A stretch of 48,893 bases of DNA, from NCBI GenBank assembly GCA_016936615.1, contig JAFGXN010000100.1, positions 1-48,893 on the forward strand, given 5' to 3'. The position numbers and the translations under genes were made by a program. Below the pieces are notes generated by a model. That model saw nothing but the letters and a program-made list of their open reading frames with translations. It was not told where the DNA came from and ran no database searches. This stretch comes from Spirochaetales bacterium (GTDB taxonomy: Bacteria; Spirochaetota; Spirochaetia; JAFGXN01). Positions 18,364-27,343 of this stretch are shown one piece after another (position 1 is the first letter of the stretch; every line of letters begins with the position of its first letter).

Positions 18364-19387
18364 CTTCATCTCCTTCAATCACTAATTCTTCATATTCTTC
18401 TTTTTTTGAATCTTCTTCGCGTGCTGTAATCTGAACTGCAAGCTTTGATCCAACAACTCCTGGACGGCACTTAAACTTAGTCTTATTTCCAATCTTTATA
18501 AGAAGATCATCCTCATATTTAACACTTGGGATTCTTATTATATCACCATTCTTTAACTCTAAAAGATCCTTAACAGTAAGTTGCATCTTTCCAAGCTCTG
18601 CAATTATATCAACTTCAATATTAGATAATCGCTCTCGCAACACATTCAAATTCTCAGTTGTCGCACCACTTCTCACAGAAGAGTACATATACTGCGCAGA
18701 TAACTTTGAAATAATCGGCTCAATTGTAATGTAAGGAACACAAAGATTCATCATTCCCTCAACCTCACCAATCTTGGTCTCCAAAGTAATCAAGATTACC
18801 ATCTCTGCAGGAGGTACAATCTGTGCAAACTGAGGATTTGTCTCAATATTACCTAGCCGAGGTCTCAAATCAATAACCTGTCCCCACGCCTCTCTTAAAT
18901 TTCCAAGAATCTTGACAATAATACCTTCCATTACTGTCTGCTCAATATCAGTCAACTCTCTGCTAAGCTTCGAACCTTCGCCCTGACCTCCAAACAGTCT
19001 ATCAATTATGGAAAAAGAGATAGATGGATCAATCTCAAGTACAGCAGATCCTTTCAATGGATCCATATTAACAACCCCTAATGTAGTTGGATTAGGAATC
19101 GATCTGATAAACTCCTCATATGTCAACTGATCAACGCTTGCAACATGGACATTCACAAGACAACGAAGCTGAGCAGATAAGGAAGTAGTAGTCAAACGCG
19201 CAAATGTCTCATGCATGATAGATACAGTACGAATTTGATCCTTCGAGAACTTATCAGGTCTCTTAAAGTCATATATTTTTATCTTTCTATGATCTGTAAC
19301 TCGCGAAATATCATCAGCATCAACATCACCTGAAGAAATTGCAGATAATAACTGATCTATCTCGTCTTGTGATAAAGTATCACTCAT
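18356..19387 (-). CDS. fliM: Flagellar motor switch protein FliM
   Basis: This 343-residue C-ring protein receives phosphorylated CheY and sets rotation direction. The N-terminal LSQDEIDQLLSAIS is the CheY-P binding peptide. The middle domain (~45-225), with TSLSAQLRCLVNVHVASVDQLTYEEFIRSIPNPT and the FDRLFGGQGEGS-like SIIDRLFGGQGEG segment, contacts FliG. The C-terminal SpoA domain (~250-330) pairs with FliY. ATG at 19387 has GGAG five bases upstream. It lies 14 bases after fliL and overlaps fliY by eight. Confidence 0.97.
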   Translation of the reverse strand: MSDTLSQDEIDQLLSAISSGDVDADDISRVTDHRKIKIYDFKRPDKFSKDQIRTVSIMHETFARLTTTSLSAQLRCLVNVHVASVDQLTYEEFIRSIPNPTTLGVVNMDPLKGSAVLEIDPSISFSIIDRLFGGQGEGSKLSRELTDIEQTVMEGIIVKILGNLREAWGQVIDLRPRLGNIETNPQFAQIVPPAEMVILITLETKIGEVEGMMNLCVPYITIEPIISKLSAQYMYSSVRSGATTENLNVLRERLSNIEVDIIAELGKMQLTVKDLLELKNGDIIRIPSVKYEDDLLIKIGNKTKFKCRPGVVGSKLAVQITAREEDSKKEEYEELVIEGDEDE

Positions 19388-19401
19388 TCCAACTCCTAAT
19401 A

Positions 19402-19965
19402 TTACATACCAAGTACATATTTGTTATCAAAGGTTATTACATCTATCTGCCCATTTCTAAGCAACTGATTCACCCTACTCTTCATCTCAGCCTTCAACTT
19501 CTGTTCATTGCTATTTGACAACTCATCCTTAGTCTTAGATGAGATAAAATTTCGAATATTATCCTTTATTAAAAAGGTCTTCTCAGTTAACTCAGTATAT
19601 AACTGCTTATTGCCTTTCTCATATCCTAGCTGAACATCAACCATAACAGTATAACTTCCAGTCTTATCATCAATCTGAGTTCTTACACCCTTCAACGGCT
19701 CAGAATACCAATCATAATTCTTAGTAGAGTACTGAAACTCTTCACTCAAAGGAATTGGACTAACCTTATTCTTATTCATTACAATATTAACAACAACAGA
19801 CACTCCAATAATCAAAATCATTGATAGAAGAATTAGACCAAGCCACTTAAAAATTGTTAAAACTATCGGAGGAATAAGACCTGACATCTTACGCTTTTTG
19901 CCAGCAGGGGAACTAGACTCGTCCTGCATATATTCTTCATTGTCATTTAATTGTTCATCAGCCAT
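19402..19965 (-). CDS. fliL: Flagellar basal-body-associated protein FliL
   Basis: The product has 187 residues: a polar cytoplasmic N-terminus, one transmembrane helix (~31-57, IVLTIFKWLGLILLSMILIIGVS), and a periplasmic domain of the stomatin-like FliL type. FliL surrounds the stator and supports torque in other bacteria; in spirochaetes it affects periplasmic flagellum orientation. A GTG at 19971 would add two residues, but AGGAG five bases before ATG at 19965 decides the start. A candidate promoter lies in the 97-base gap after motB. Confidence 0.92.
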   Translation of the reverse strand: MADEQLNDNEEYMQDESSSPAGKKRKMSGLIPPIVLTIFKWLGLILLSMILIIGVSVVVNIVMNKNKVSPIPLSEEFQYSTKNYDWYSEPLKGVRTQIDDKTGSYTVMVDVQLGYEKGNKQLYTELTEKTFLIKDNIRNFISSKTKDELSNSNEQKLKAEMKSRVNQLLRNGQIDVITFDNKYVLGM

Positions 19966-19996
19966 AATCACTCCTATTTTTTTATACTTTTATTCT

Positions 19997-20026
19997 ATAA
20001 TACTAAATAAATTGCCTGCTTGTAAA
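19997..20026 (-). promoter_or_regulatory. Candidate internal promoter before fliL
   Basis: On the minus strand TTTACA (20026-20021) and TATTAT (20002-19997) are 18 bases apart in the motB-fliL gap, about 30 bases upstream of the fliL ATG. The match is good apart from the slightly long spacer. It would give the C-ring genes an independent start of transcription. Confidence 0.4.
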
Positions 20027-20062
20027 GAAAAAAAATCATCTCCACAAAAAGATTAGACAATA

Positions 20063-20791
20063 TCACAAGTGGGCATCATCTAGTATAACAATATCAACCC
20101 TTCTATTTATCTGTCTATCCTCTTCGGTAACCTCAAGAACAGAAGGCATTGTATCAGCATAACCACAGACATAAAAATCTTTCTCATTCACTCCATACTC
20201 AATCAGATACTGCAAGACATTTACAGCTCTAGCTGTTGAAAGCTCCCAATTACTCTCCCAGATACCACCTCTAGCAACTGGAGTGGAATCAGTATGACCT
20301 TCAATACGAAATTTTCTATCAGGGAGACTACTCAAAAGCGTTGCAACCTTATTCAAGATATCTTTAGTATCTTCAATCTCAACCATAGCACTTCCTGGTT
20401 TAAAAAAATGTTTTCCTGAAAGAGAAATAACAATTCCTCTCTCATTATTCTCAACCTTAATCTTCTTAGCTTGAATTTCTGGCTGAAACTGGCTAATTGC
20501 ATTTCTCAATGCCTTATTTAGCCTTGTACCACGTTCATTTGAGGGCATAGCCTCGACACGGTTACCCATCTCGACTAATTCGCCCTGCTTCTCCATTGTG
20601 TTTCCACCCTGAAGAAATCCAGCACTTATAAAGGCATTTATTATCAACCGGAGCTGACTTCCATCAACTGTCGCAGTCGTATACAGAAGAACGAAGAAAG
20701 TAAGCAAAAGCGTAGTCATATCACTAAAGGTTGTCATCCATGCTGGTGTATCGTTTCCTGATTTTTTTTCTTTCTTCTTCCTGCGTGCCAT
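20063..20791 (-). CDS. motB: Flagellar stator protein MotB
   Basis: The product has 242 residues. A basic N-terminus precedes a single transmembrane helix with the ion-binding aspartate at residue 24 (TFSDMTTLLLTFFVLL). A plug/linker region follows, then a C-terminal OmpA-like peptidoglycan-binding domain (~130-235) with IEGHTDSTPVARGGIWESNWELSTARA. With MotA it forms the stator that powers the motor. Ion specificity (H+ or Na+) cannot be fixed from this sequence alone. It starts 29 bases after motA, with GGAG six bases before the ATG. Confidence 0.96.
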   Translation of the reverse strand: MARRKKKEKKSGNDTPAWMTTFSDMTTLLLTFFVLLYTTATVDGSQLRLIINAFISAGFLQGGNTMEKQGELVEMGNRVEAMPSNERGTRLNKALRNAISQFQPEIQAKKIKVENNERGIVISLSGKHFFKPGSAMVEIEDTKDILNKVATLLSSLPDRKFRIEGHTDSTPVARGGIWESNWELSTARAVNVLQYLIEYGVNEKDFYVCGYADTMPSVLEVTEEDRQINRRVDIVILDDAHL

Positions 20792-20820
20792 AATTTCTCC
20801 GAATTATATACTTTATTCAC

Positions 20821-21594
20821 TTACTCTGTTGTAAGAGGTGTTCTATCCTTTGGAGGAAGAAAAGCTAACAACTTCATCTCCAACATTCGAGGATTATCAC
20901 CCTGCTGAATAGAGAGAATACCCTCAATGACAACCTGCTTGACTAGCATCTCTGCCTTATCATTATTCTCAAGCTTCTTACCCATTGGAATCAATACCAA
21001 GTTAGCTAGAAGCGCTCCATACAATGTTGTGATAAGTGCGATAGACATACCAGCACCGACTCCTTCAGAAGAGCCTTCAAGTCCTGCCAACATACCAATA
21101 AGTCCAATAAGTGTTCCAATCATACCAAATGCTGGAGCAAGGAATCCAAAATCTGCAAAAAATGAAAATGCATATCCATGGCGTTCCTGCAACTGATCTA
21201 TCTCATTATATAGCATATCCTTAATAATTTCAGGATCAGTTCCATCAACTGCCATCTGTATTCCCTTCTTCAAGAACTCATCATCTAGAGCATCTAAATC
21301 ATCCTCAAGAGCAAGAATTCCTTCACGTCGTGCCTTCTCAGAAAAAGAGACAAGGGTCTGAATAATCTTTCGCTCATCAAACTTCTGTGTCTTAAAAGCC
21401 TTACCGAAATACTTTCCTACATTTTTCAACTTACTCAATGGAGTTGCAATCACAACAGCACCAAAAGATCCACCGACTGTAATCAATACTGATGCAAAAT
21501 TTATAAATGTAGAAAAAGGTGCTCCAGAATCAAAAATTCCAAAGACGACCAAAACTAAACCAGCTACAAGACCTATAATAGTACCTAGATCCAT
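20821..21594 (-). CDS. motA: Flagellar stator protein MotA
   Basis: This 257-residue protein has four transmembrane helices: two near the N-terminus (~3-52) and two after a large cytoplasmic loop (~145-205, FGFLAPAFGMIGTLIGLIGMLAGL and MSIALITTLYGALLANLVLIPMG). The loop contains the charged residues that interact with FliG. AGGAG, six bases before ATG at 21594, is part of the end of flbD, so the two genes are coupled. Length fits the short spirochaete/Bacillus MotA type. Confidence 0.96.
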   Translation of the reverse strand: MDLGTIIGLVAGLVLVVFGIFDSGAPFSTFINFASVLITVGGSFGAVVIATPLSKLKNVGKYFGKAFKTQKFDERKIIQTLVSFSEKARREGILALEDDLDALDDEFLKKGIQMAVDGTDPEIIKDMLYNEIDQLQERHGYAFSFFADFGFLAPAFGMIGTLIGLIGMLAGLEGSSEGVGAGMSIALITTLYGALLANLVLIPMGKKLENNDKAEMLVKQVVIEGILSIQQGDNPRMLEMKLLAFLPPKDRTPLTTE

Positions 21595-21597
21595 TAC

Positions 21598-21795
21598 CTA
21601 CTCCTCATTTTTAAATGCCCCTATCAAGCTTCTATATGCAACAATCTTATCAAAGAGTTCTTGATAAGATTCCTTGACCATAATTCGCTTACCAGACAAC
21701 ATGACAAGCATGGTATCTGGTGTAAGCTCAATATACTCAATCTGATGGGGATTTATATATATCACTGAACTGTTTAATTTATGCAGTTCTATCAT
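21598..21795 (-). CDS. flbD: Flagellar protein FlbD (SwrD family)
   Basis: This 65-residue protein is the complete FlbD/SwrD type: MIELHKLNSSVIYINPHQIEYIELTPDTMLV and VKESYQELFDKIV are characteristic. In Bacillus the homologue SwrD increases flagellar power and lies near fliL. Here it sits directly before motA and motB, which fits a stator-related job. ATG at 21795 lies 11 bases after flgE, with only a weak Shine-Dalgarno visible. Confidence 0.93.
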   Translation of the reverse strand: MIELHKLNSSVIYINPHQIEYIELTPDTMLVMLSGKRIMVKESYQELFDKIVAYRSLIGAFKNEE

Positions 21796-21806
21796 ATATT
21801 ACACCT

Positions 21807-23153
21807 TTATCGCTTTAAACTCAACAATTCTTGCAACATTTGGTCAGAAGTTGTGATAGTTCTACTGTTTGCCTGAAACCCTCTCTGCGTTACAATCATA
21901 TCTGTGAACTCAGTAGCCAAATCAACATTACTCATCTCAAGTGCACCAGAGACCATTTTACCCTTTCCTGCAATACCAGAAGGTCCGATATTCGCATTTC
22001 CAGAGTTATTACTCTCTACATAGGCATTCTCACCAGCCTTCTCAAGACCACCATTGTTAACAAAGGAAGCAAGTGCTAACTGACCAAGCGCTCTCTTATT
22101 ACCATTTGAAAAGTTACCAGTAATAATTCCAGACTGATCAATTGAGAAAGACTCTAGATATCCAAGACTGTAACCATCCTGATAGAATGCCTTAGTTGAT
22201 GGCTTATCTGCAAACTGAGTAATTGTCTCATTTGTTGAACCAACTCTACCTAGCTCAAGAGAGAAAGTCTGCCTTGCAGGATTACCCTCTTCATCAGGGA
22301 CAGAGTTAAGCAAGTTAAAACCTACCGGAATTGATAAATCACCCTCCGCCACAGTATTACCCTGCGCATCTGTATAAGATACTAGTCGACCATTATTATC
22401 AAAATTTACAAGAAATGTATTTGTAGCATTACCAGCTGCCTCATCACCTGCTACAGCACCGACCGCACCAGCATCAGCTTCAGGGTCTACAGCAACAGTA
22501 ACTGCCCACTGATTTGTAACTTCTTCAGACTTTGCAAAATCTACGCGAACATTATGAACCTCACCAGTAGCATCATAGATTTTCTTAGACAAGGTCCAAT
22601 CTGTATCATTTTTATTCAAGTTACACTGCAATCTCACACGTGAGGTCTCTTTTGCAGCATCTTTTCCACCTACAGGAATAAAAAGATCCTCAACATCAGA
22701 AGCTGTATTGATTACAACCTGACCATTCACCTCTCGAGCCTGCCAACCTTGAACTCTCATTCCGTTAGAAGTAGTCAAAGTACCAGTCTCATCAACAGCA
22801 AAATTTCCAGCTCTTGTGAAAAAAGTCTGATCACCTTTTTTAATTACAAAAAACCCCTCACCCATCAGTGCAACATCAGTAGTAACACCAGTAGTCTGCA
22901 AAGATCCCTGAGTGTGGATAACATCGATAGACGCAATTGTAGTTCCAAGACCAACCTGCTTAGGGTTAATTCCACCAATCTCCTCTCTTGCTCGAGAAGA
23001 ACCAGATATATTCTGAGAAAGCATATCCTGAAAGTTTACTCTTCCTCGCTTAAATCCTGTTGTATTAACATTTGCAACGTTATTACCAATAACGTCCATT
23101 CTTGTCTGATGTCCTTGCAAACCACTAACACCAGCATATAAAGATCTCATCAT
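21807..23153 (-). CDS. flgE: Flagellar hook protein FlgE
   Basis: The product has 448 residues. The N-terminal rod/hook motif MRSLYAGVSGLQGHQTRMDVIGNNVANVNTTGF and the C-terminal VDLATEFTDMIVTQRGFQANSRTITTSDQML form the coiled D0 core; the variable middle forms the outer hook domains. Cys177 and Lys164, 13 residues apart, match the Cys178/Lys165 pair that makes lysinoalanine cross-links in Treponema denticola hooks. AGGAGG lies seven bases before ATG at 23153. It follows flgD by 11 bases. Confidence 0.97.
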   Translation of the reverse strand: MMRSLYAGVSGLQGHQTRMDVIGNNVANVNTTGFKRGRVNFQDMLSQNISGSSRAREEIGGINPKQVGLGTTIASIDVIHTQGSLQTTGVTTDVALMGEGFFVIKKGDQTFFTRAGNFAVDETGTLTTSNGMRVQGWQAREVNGQVVINTASDVEDLFIPVGGKDAAKETSRVRLQCNLNKNDTDWTLSKKIYDATGEVHNVRVDFAKSEEVTNQWAVTVAVDPEADAGAVGAVAGDEAAGNATNTFLVNFDNNGRLVSYTDAQGNTVAEGDLSIPVGFNLLNSVPDEEGNPARQTFSLELGRVGSTNETITQFADKPSTKAFYQDGYSLGYLESFSIDQSGIITGNFSNGNKRALGQLALASFVNNGGLEKAGENAYVESNNSGNANIGPSGIAGKGKMVSGALEMSNVDLATEFTDMIVTQRGFQANSRTITTSDQMLQELLSLKR

Positions 23154-23164
23154 AATAGAACCTC

Positions 23165-23629
23165 CTAATTCCTAATCTTAAAAACTTCAGCATAACTATA
23201 ATATTGCCCATCTATTTTAACTTGAGGGTTATATTTTCCAGCAATCTCTTCGACAACGCCTGTGACTTCACTATCACCACTTAGCACAGTAACCTCTTTT
23301 CCAAGAAGATTCGGAGCACCAGCAGAATCAATAATCGAAGCCATAACAGTAAAATCTTCTGACAATTTTTCAAAATTCCCAGCCATATTCTTCATCTGTT
23401 CTAGAGATGAGAATTGTGCCATCTGTGCAATAAATTCCTTATCTTTCATAGGCTCTAAAGGATCCTGATTAGCAAGCTGAGTAATTAAAATCTTTAAAAA
23501 ATCATCCTTGTCTAAATCGCCTGAGGTCTTTCTTCCAAGCCTTGCTGTCAAATCAGTGTTATGAGAGTTTACCTTCTGCGAAGTAACCTCATAATCTGAA
23601 GCAGACATTAAAGTATTTAAATAATCCAA
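23165..23629 (-). CDS. flgD: Flagellar hook cap scaffold FlgD
   Basis: This 154-residue hook-capping protein has the conserved core KDDFLKILITQLANQDPLEPMKDKEFIAQMAQFSSLEQMKNM (~41-82). It lacks the larger C-terminal Ig-like domains of enterobacterial FlgD, as is common in short versions. It guides hook subunit assembly. The start is TTG at 23629, five bases after GGAG. It follows the hook-length gene fliK by 13 bases. Confidence 0.94.
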   Translation of the reverse strand: MDYLNTLMSASDYEVTSQKVNSHNTDLTARLGRKTSGDLDKDDFLKILITQLANQDPLEPMKDKEFIAQMAQFSSLEQMKNMAGNFEKLSEDFTVMASIIDSAGAPNLLGKEVTVLSGDSEVTGVVEEIAGKYNPQVKIDGQYYSYAEVFKIRN

Positions 23630-23642
23630 AATAACTCCTCCA

Positions 23643-24917
23643 TTAGATAACCATATCTATCTTTTTATAACCATCTTGATATATAGATAATCGGTCAAAA
23701 CTTTCTTCAACTACACTAGTTTTAGTCTTTAATATATTATTTTCATTAAAAAAATGATTATCTCTACTTTGATGTTCTTTCTGCTGTGAATCTTCACCAC
23801 CATAAGATAATTCAAAATTGCCAAAGGTAAATCCTTTCTCTTCAAAGGCTTTCTGTAATGAGAGCATATTTGACTCAAAGAGCTGGCGAACTGCTAAATT
23901 TTCAACAATTATCTTTCCTGTAATTGAGTTATCATTGAGTTGCATTGAAATTTTAACATTACCAAGATTCTCAGGGCGAAGATGAAGATTGATTTCGCCT
24001 CGATCGTTGTTCTTGAGGATGAATTTTGCCTTGGTGACAATCTCCTGCATTCCCTCAGCCTTGAGGAAATTATCGAACTTCTGGATAAAGCCTTTTTTGT
24101 CAGTTGTCGGTGAGGTATCAGCGTCGAGAATCTTCTCTAAATTAAAGACCATATCCTCTTTGGCACTTGGCTTTAACTCACGGATATCTGCCTTCTCTGA
24201 GGCTGAACCCTTTTTTATATCAAAAAAATCGCGTAGATCTGTTATTTCAATTTTCTTGTCAGCAGATTGTGTGGTTTTTTCGATTTTGATTGAATCAGCT
24301 TTAATCTCAAGATTGAGATCATTATCCTGCAAGATTGAAGTTGCCTCAACCTTAGTCTCGAGTGGGATCGGATTAGCCTGCTTGCTCTCCTCTTTGATCT
24401 TTGGAAGATCTAATTCAGAGAGTTCAATTGTCTCCTCTTTAAAGCTTAACTTCTCTTTCTCTGCCTTAGTAATCTTCTCTGGATTTGTTGAATCTTTAAG
24501 CTTCTTCTGCTCTTTCAGCGATTCAGCCTTCAAGGCAGCAATCCCTGCAGATAACTTATCAGAGTCTTCAGCTAATTTGTTAGCCTCTTTTTTCAAGCTG
24601 CCATTCTCAACAAGTTGCTCAACACTCTTTTTCAGCTTGTTAAAGTCAAATTTATCTGACTTTTTATCAAGCTTACTCTCTTTTTCAAGAGTTTCTCGAG
24701 AAGCCTCTTCAATCTCCGAGAGAGGGTTTCTGCTTTCAGCCTTACTCTCAGTTTTGTTGTCTCTCTTACTTTCTCTACTCTTTGCGTCAATCTCGTTAAG
24801 TTTTTGCTCAAAGACATTTGAAAACTCTGATTGAGGTTCAACCCTATCGTTAATTTTCTGTCCTTGACTAGCACTGTTTGACACATTTACACTTTCAATA
24901 AATGATGCTTCTATCAT
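23643..24917 (-). CDS. fliK: Flagellar hook-length control protein FliK
   Basis: The product has 424 residues. Residues 1-270 are a very charged, low-complexity segment rich in K, E, S and D, as expected for the secreted molecular-ruler part, which is poorly conserved. Residues ~285-375 form the Flg_hook domain (RGEINLHLRPENLGNVKISMQLNDNSITGKIIVEN...VRQLFESNMLSLQKAFEEKGF), which signals FlhB to switch substrates. A glutamine/histidine-rich tail follows. ATG at 24917 has GGGGGA upstream. Frames on the opposite strand here are shadows of the repetitive coding region. Confidence 0.9.
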   Translation of the reverse strand: MIEASFIESVNVSNSASQGQKINDRVEPQSEFSNVFEQKLNEIDAKSRESKRDNKTESKAESRNPLSEIEEASRETLEKESKLDKKSDKFDFNKLKKSVEQLVENGSLKKEANKLAEDSDKLSAGIAALKAESLKEQKKLKDSTNPEKITKAEKEKLSFKEETIELSELDLPKIKEESKQANPIPLETKVEATSILQDNDLNLEIKADSIKIEKTTQSADKKIEITDLRDFFDIKKGSASEKADIRELKPSAKEDMVFNLEKILDADTSPTTDKKGFIQKFDNFLKAEGMQEIVTKAKFILKNNDRGEINLHLRPENLGNVKISMQLNDNSITGKIIVENLAVRQLFESNMLSLQKAFEEKGFTFGNFELSYGGEDSQQKEHQSRDNHFFNENNILKTKTSVVEESFDRLSIYQDGYKKIDMVI

Positions 24918-24943
24918 TTTTCCCCCATTAAAGAGGAAAATGA

Positions 24944-25564
24944 CTAATTTACTTCACTTAGCATCTTCCTCTTAATTTGTGCAGCCCTCTCAGGTGGCAG
25001 GCTTGAAAGCCATACAGGGACAAGACTTGCTCGTTCCTCAACTAAGGCTCTCTCTTCAACCACCCTAAAGATATCAATAAGATCTCGATCATCCATCTCT
25101 AAAAAGATTGCTACAGCAGCATCAGGTACCATACTTGTAAATCTTGTAGCAAGACGATCAATTGTCTTACTTCTCTCTTCGACATTATTTTCTCTTTTCT
25201 TAATTTCAATTTCTCTTTCTTCTAAAGCTTTTTGCTCTTCTTCTATCTTTGCAAATCTCTGGTTAAGTTCTATCTCTAGTTTATTAAGCTCGGTCTCACG
25301 CAAGGCAAGCTCTTCGTCGCGAATCTTTATAACTTTTAACTGCTGCTCAAGACGTTCAGAGTCTAAGATATTAAAATCTTGTAGCTCTGAGGAGATCTCT
25401 ACATCTGAGTTTGTGATTCTATTTTTCATCCCACTAACTGTCTTACGGATATCTACAATGCCCATAATATTAAACACAAAGAGCATTACTAGAACTAACG
25501 CTATGTCAACGAGAACCCAGAGAAGGATTCTCAATCCCATTTTTACTTTTCCTTTCTTCGCCAT
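24944..25564 (-). CDS. flbB: Flagellar collar protein FlbB (MotE/YlxF-like)
   Basis: The product has 206 residues: one transmembrane helix (~10-33), a long coiled coil (~58-140) and a C-terminal MgtE-N-like helical domain (~145-200, VPDAAVAIFLEMDDRDLIDIFRVVEE...LSSLPPERAAQIKRKM). Position between fliJ and fliK matches flbB of Borrelia, which organises the collar around the periplasmic motor, and ylxF of Bacillus. The same topology is found in MotE, the MotC chaperone. Assignment rests on topology and gene order. Confidence 0.85.
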   Translation of the reverse strand: MAKKGKVKMGLRILLWVLVDIALVLVMLFVFNIMGIVDIRKTVSGMKNRITNSDVEISSELQDFNILDSERLEQQLKVIKIRDEELALRETELNKLEIELNQRFAKIEEEQKALEEREIEIKKRENNVEERSKTIDRLATRFTSMVPDAAVAIFLEMDDRDLIDIFRVVEERALVEERASLVPVWLSSLPPERAAQIKRKMLSEVN

Positions 25565-25576
25565 ATACTCACCCCA

Positions 25577-26008
25577 CTAATGAGATTTCAAAAAAGCTGC
25601 TCGTGTTATTGTGATATCATCAATAACCTTGATTGACTCTTTTTCATACTCTTTCTTATATATTTTATACTGTTTTTCTTTTAATTTAACATAGATATCT
25701 GTATCTTTTTTTGTTTCGATGTATTTATTTACAGCTTCTAGCCTTTTTTTATCATAAAAATCGAGCTCTGAGCTTAATTTAGAGATATCCCGGTTCAACT
25801 TCTGCCTGTACAAGTCTATTGCCTGAGCTTCAAGAAATGAAAAATCTTCTTCATAAGCTATAGTTCTGTTCTTCTTCTCTGTATCAGAGATTGCTAACTT
25901 TACCCTCTCACACTCAGCATTAACCTTTCCAAGCTCCACAAGGGCTTGATCCTGGTAGTCATTCTTCAGCTGAAGGATTGTCTCTAGCGGATATTTGAAC
26001 TTTTTCAT
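25577..26008 (-). CDS. fliJ: Flagellar export protein FliJ
   Basis: This 143-residue protein is almost entirely alpha-helical coiled coil, beginning KKFKYPLETILQLKNDYQDQALVELGKV, the pattern of the FliJ family. FliJ is the central stalk of the FliH-FliI ATPase complex and links it to FlhA. ATG at 26008 overlaps the fliI stop by four bases (ATGA). Sequence conservation in this family is low, so the call leans on gene order as well as the N-terminal pattern. Confidence 0.9.
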   Translation of the reverse strand: MKKFKYPLETILQLKNDYQDQALVELGKVNAECERVKLAISDTEKKNRTIAYEEDFSFLEAQAIDLYRQKLNRDISKLSSELDFYDKKRLEAVNKYIETKKDTDIYVKLKEKQYKIYKKEYEKESIKVIDDITITRAAFLKSH

Positions 26009-27342
26009 TCACTCTCCTCGCTAAATCCGAGAATGGCGAAGGCGCGCTCCTTTGTCAAATTATACTCTTCGCACTCTTCTACTTCTTGTGTTAAAAACCC
26101 ATTTATATCATCTATTTTGTCGATAGCAAGATCTAGTTCTTTGTTTGACCCTTTGACATAGGCGCCTACATTGATTAGATCTTCTTTCTGTTTGTAGAGA
26201 CTTATCAATTTGCGTAAATTTCCTGCAACCCGTTGCTCACCTTTGCTTGAGACCTTCGAGGTTAATCGAGACAAGGAGGAGAGAACATCGATTGCTGGAT
26301 AATGATAACTATTTGCAAGATCACGAGATAACACGATGTGTCCATCAAGGATACCTCGAACTGCATCTGAGACTGGCTCATCCATATCATCACCTTCGAC
26401 AAGGACTGTGTAGAATCCTGTAATTGAGCCTTTGTCCGAGGTTCCGCATCGCTCAAGCAATCCTGGCAGCAGCGCAAAGACGCTTGGGGTATACCCACGC
26501 GAAGCTGGTGGCTCTCCTGCAGCAAGACCTATCTCGCGTTGCGCCATTGCGAAGCGGGTAAGTGAATCAAACAAAAGCATTACGTTTTTTCCTTGATCTC
26601 GAAAATACTCTGCGACTGCAGTGGCTGCATATGCACCTCGGATACGAGAAAGTGGTGGAGAGTCTGACGAGGAGACAATTATCACAGATCGCTTAAGTCC
26701 CTCTTCGCCTAGATCATTCTTTATAAATTCATTAACTTCCCTGCCTCTCTCACCGATTAGGGCAATTACATTTACTTCTGCATCTGTGTTGCGGGCTATC
26801 ATTCCAAGGAGGGTTGATTTTCCAACTCCACTTCCAGAAAAAATTCCCAATCTCTGCCCCTGCCCGACTGGCATAAAGAAATCTATAGCTCTAACTCCTG
26901 TGATCAATCTCTGGTCTATATCTCTACGAGAGATTACATCTGGAGGTGTATTAAAAACTGAATATCGCTGTGAGGTCAGGACTGGTGGCTTGCCGTCGAT
27001 AAATTCGCAACGGCTATTTAAGACGCGGCCGAGTAATTCCTCTGAAACAGGGATATCTAATGTGCAACCAAGTGCTATGACGCTTGAGCCTGGTTCAATT
27101 CCTGAGAAATTCTCATAAGGCATTAATTTAACATAATTCTTAGAGAAACCTACGACCTCGGCTAGGACAGTTTTTTTTCCTGTAACTATCTGACAGAGCT
27201 CTCCGACCTCAGCCTGAGGGCCTTCGCTCTCTATCAAAAGACCAGAGACTTGCACGACCTTGCCCTTGAAGCGGATTGGATCGACATTATTGACTACTGA
27301 GGAGTATTTATCTATGAAATTTGAAAAAGTCTCGCCTACCAA
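26005..27342 (-). CDS. fliI: Flagellum-specific export ATPase FliI
   Basis: This 445-residue ATPase is related to the F1 beta subunit. It dissociates chaperones and drives substrates into the flagellar export gate. The Walker A motif is SGSGVGKST at ~169-177. IALIGERGREVNEF and the Walker B LLFDSLTRFAMAQREIGLAAGEPPASRGYTPSVF are typical. The start is TTG at 27342, seven bases after GGAG inside the end of fliH. The end overlaps fliJ by four bases. Confidence 0.97.
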   Translation of the reverse strand: MVGETFSNFIDKYSSVVNNVDPIRFKGKVVQVSGLLIESEGPQAEVGELCQIVTGKKTVLAEVVGFSKNYVKLMPYENFSGIEPGSSVIALGCTLDIPVSEELLGRVLNSRCEFIDGKPPVLTSQRYSVFNTPPDVISRRDIDQRLITGVRAIDFFMPVGQGQRLGIFSGSGVGKSTLLGMIARNTDAEVNVIALIGERGREVNEFIKNDLGEEGLKRSVIIVSSSDSPPLSRIRGAYAATAVAEYFRDQGKNVMLLFDSLTRFAMAQREIGLAAGEPPASRGYTPSVFALLPGLLERCGTSDKGSITGFYTVLVEGDDMDEPVSDAVRGILDGHIVLSRDLANSYHYPAIDVLSSLSRLTSKVSSKGEQRVAGNLRKLISLYKQKEDLINVGAYVKGSNKELDLAIDKIDDINGFLTQEVEECEEYNLTKERAFAILGFSEESE

Positions 27343-27343
27343 T

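Noticed and set aside
23989-24834. 281-codon plus-strand frame opposite fliK
   Set aside because: It is an antisense shadow of the low-complexity Lys/Glu/Ser coding region of fliK and has no recognisable domain.
24632-24886. 84-codon minus-strand frame inside fliK
   Set aside because: It lies wholly within fliK in another frame and shows the same repeat-driven composition.
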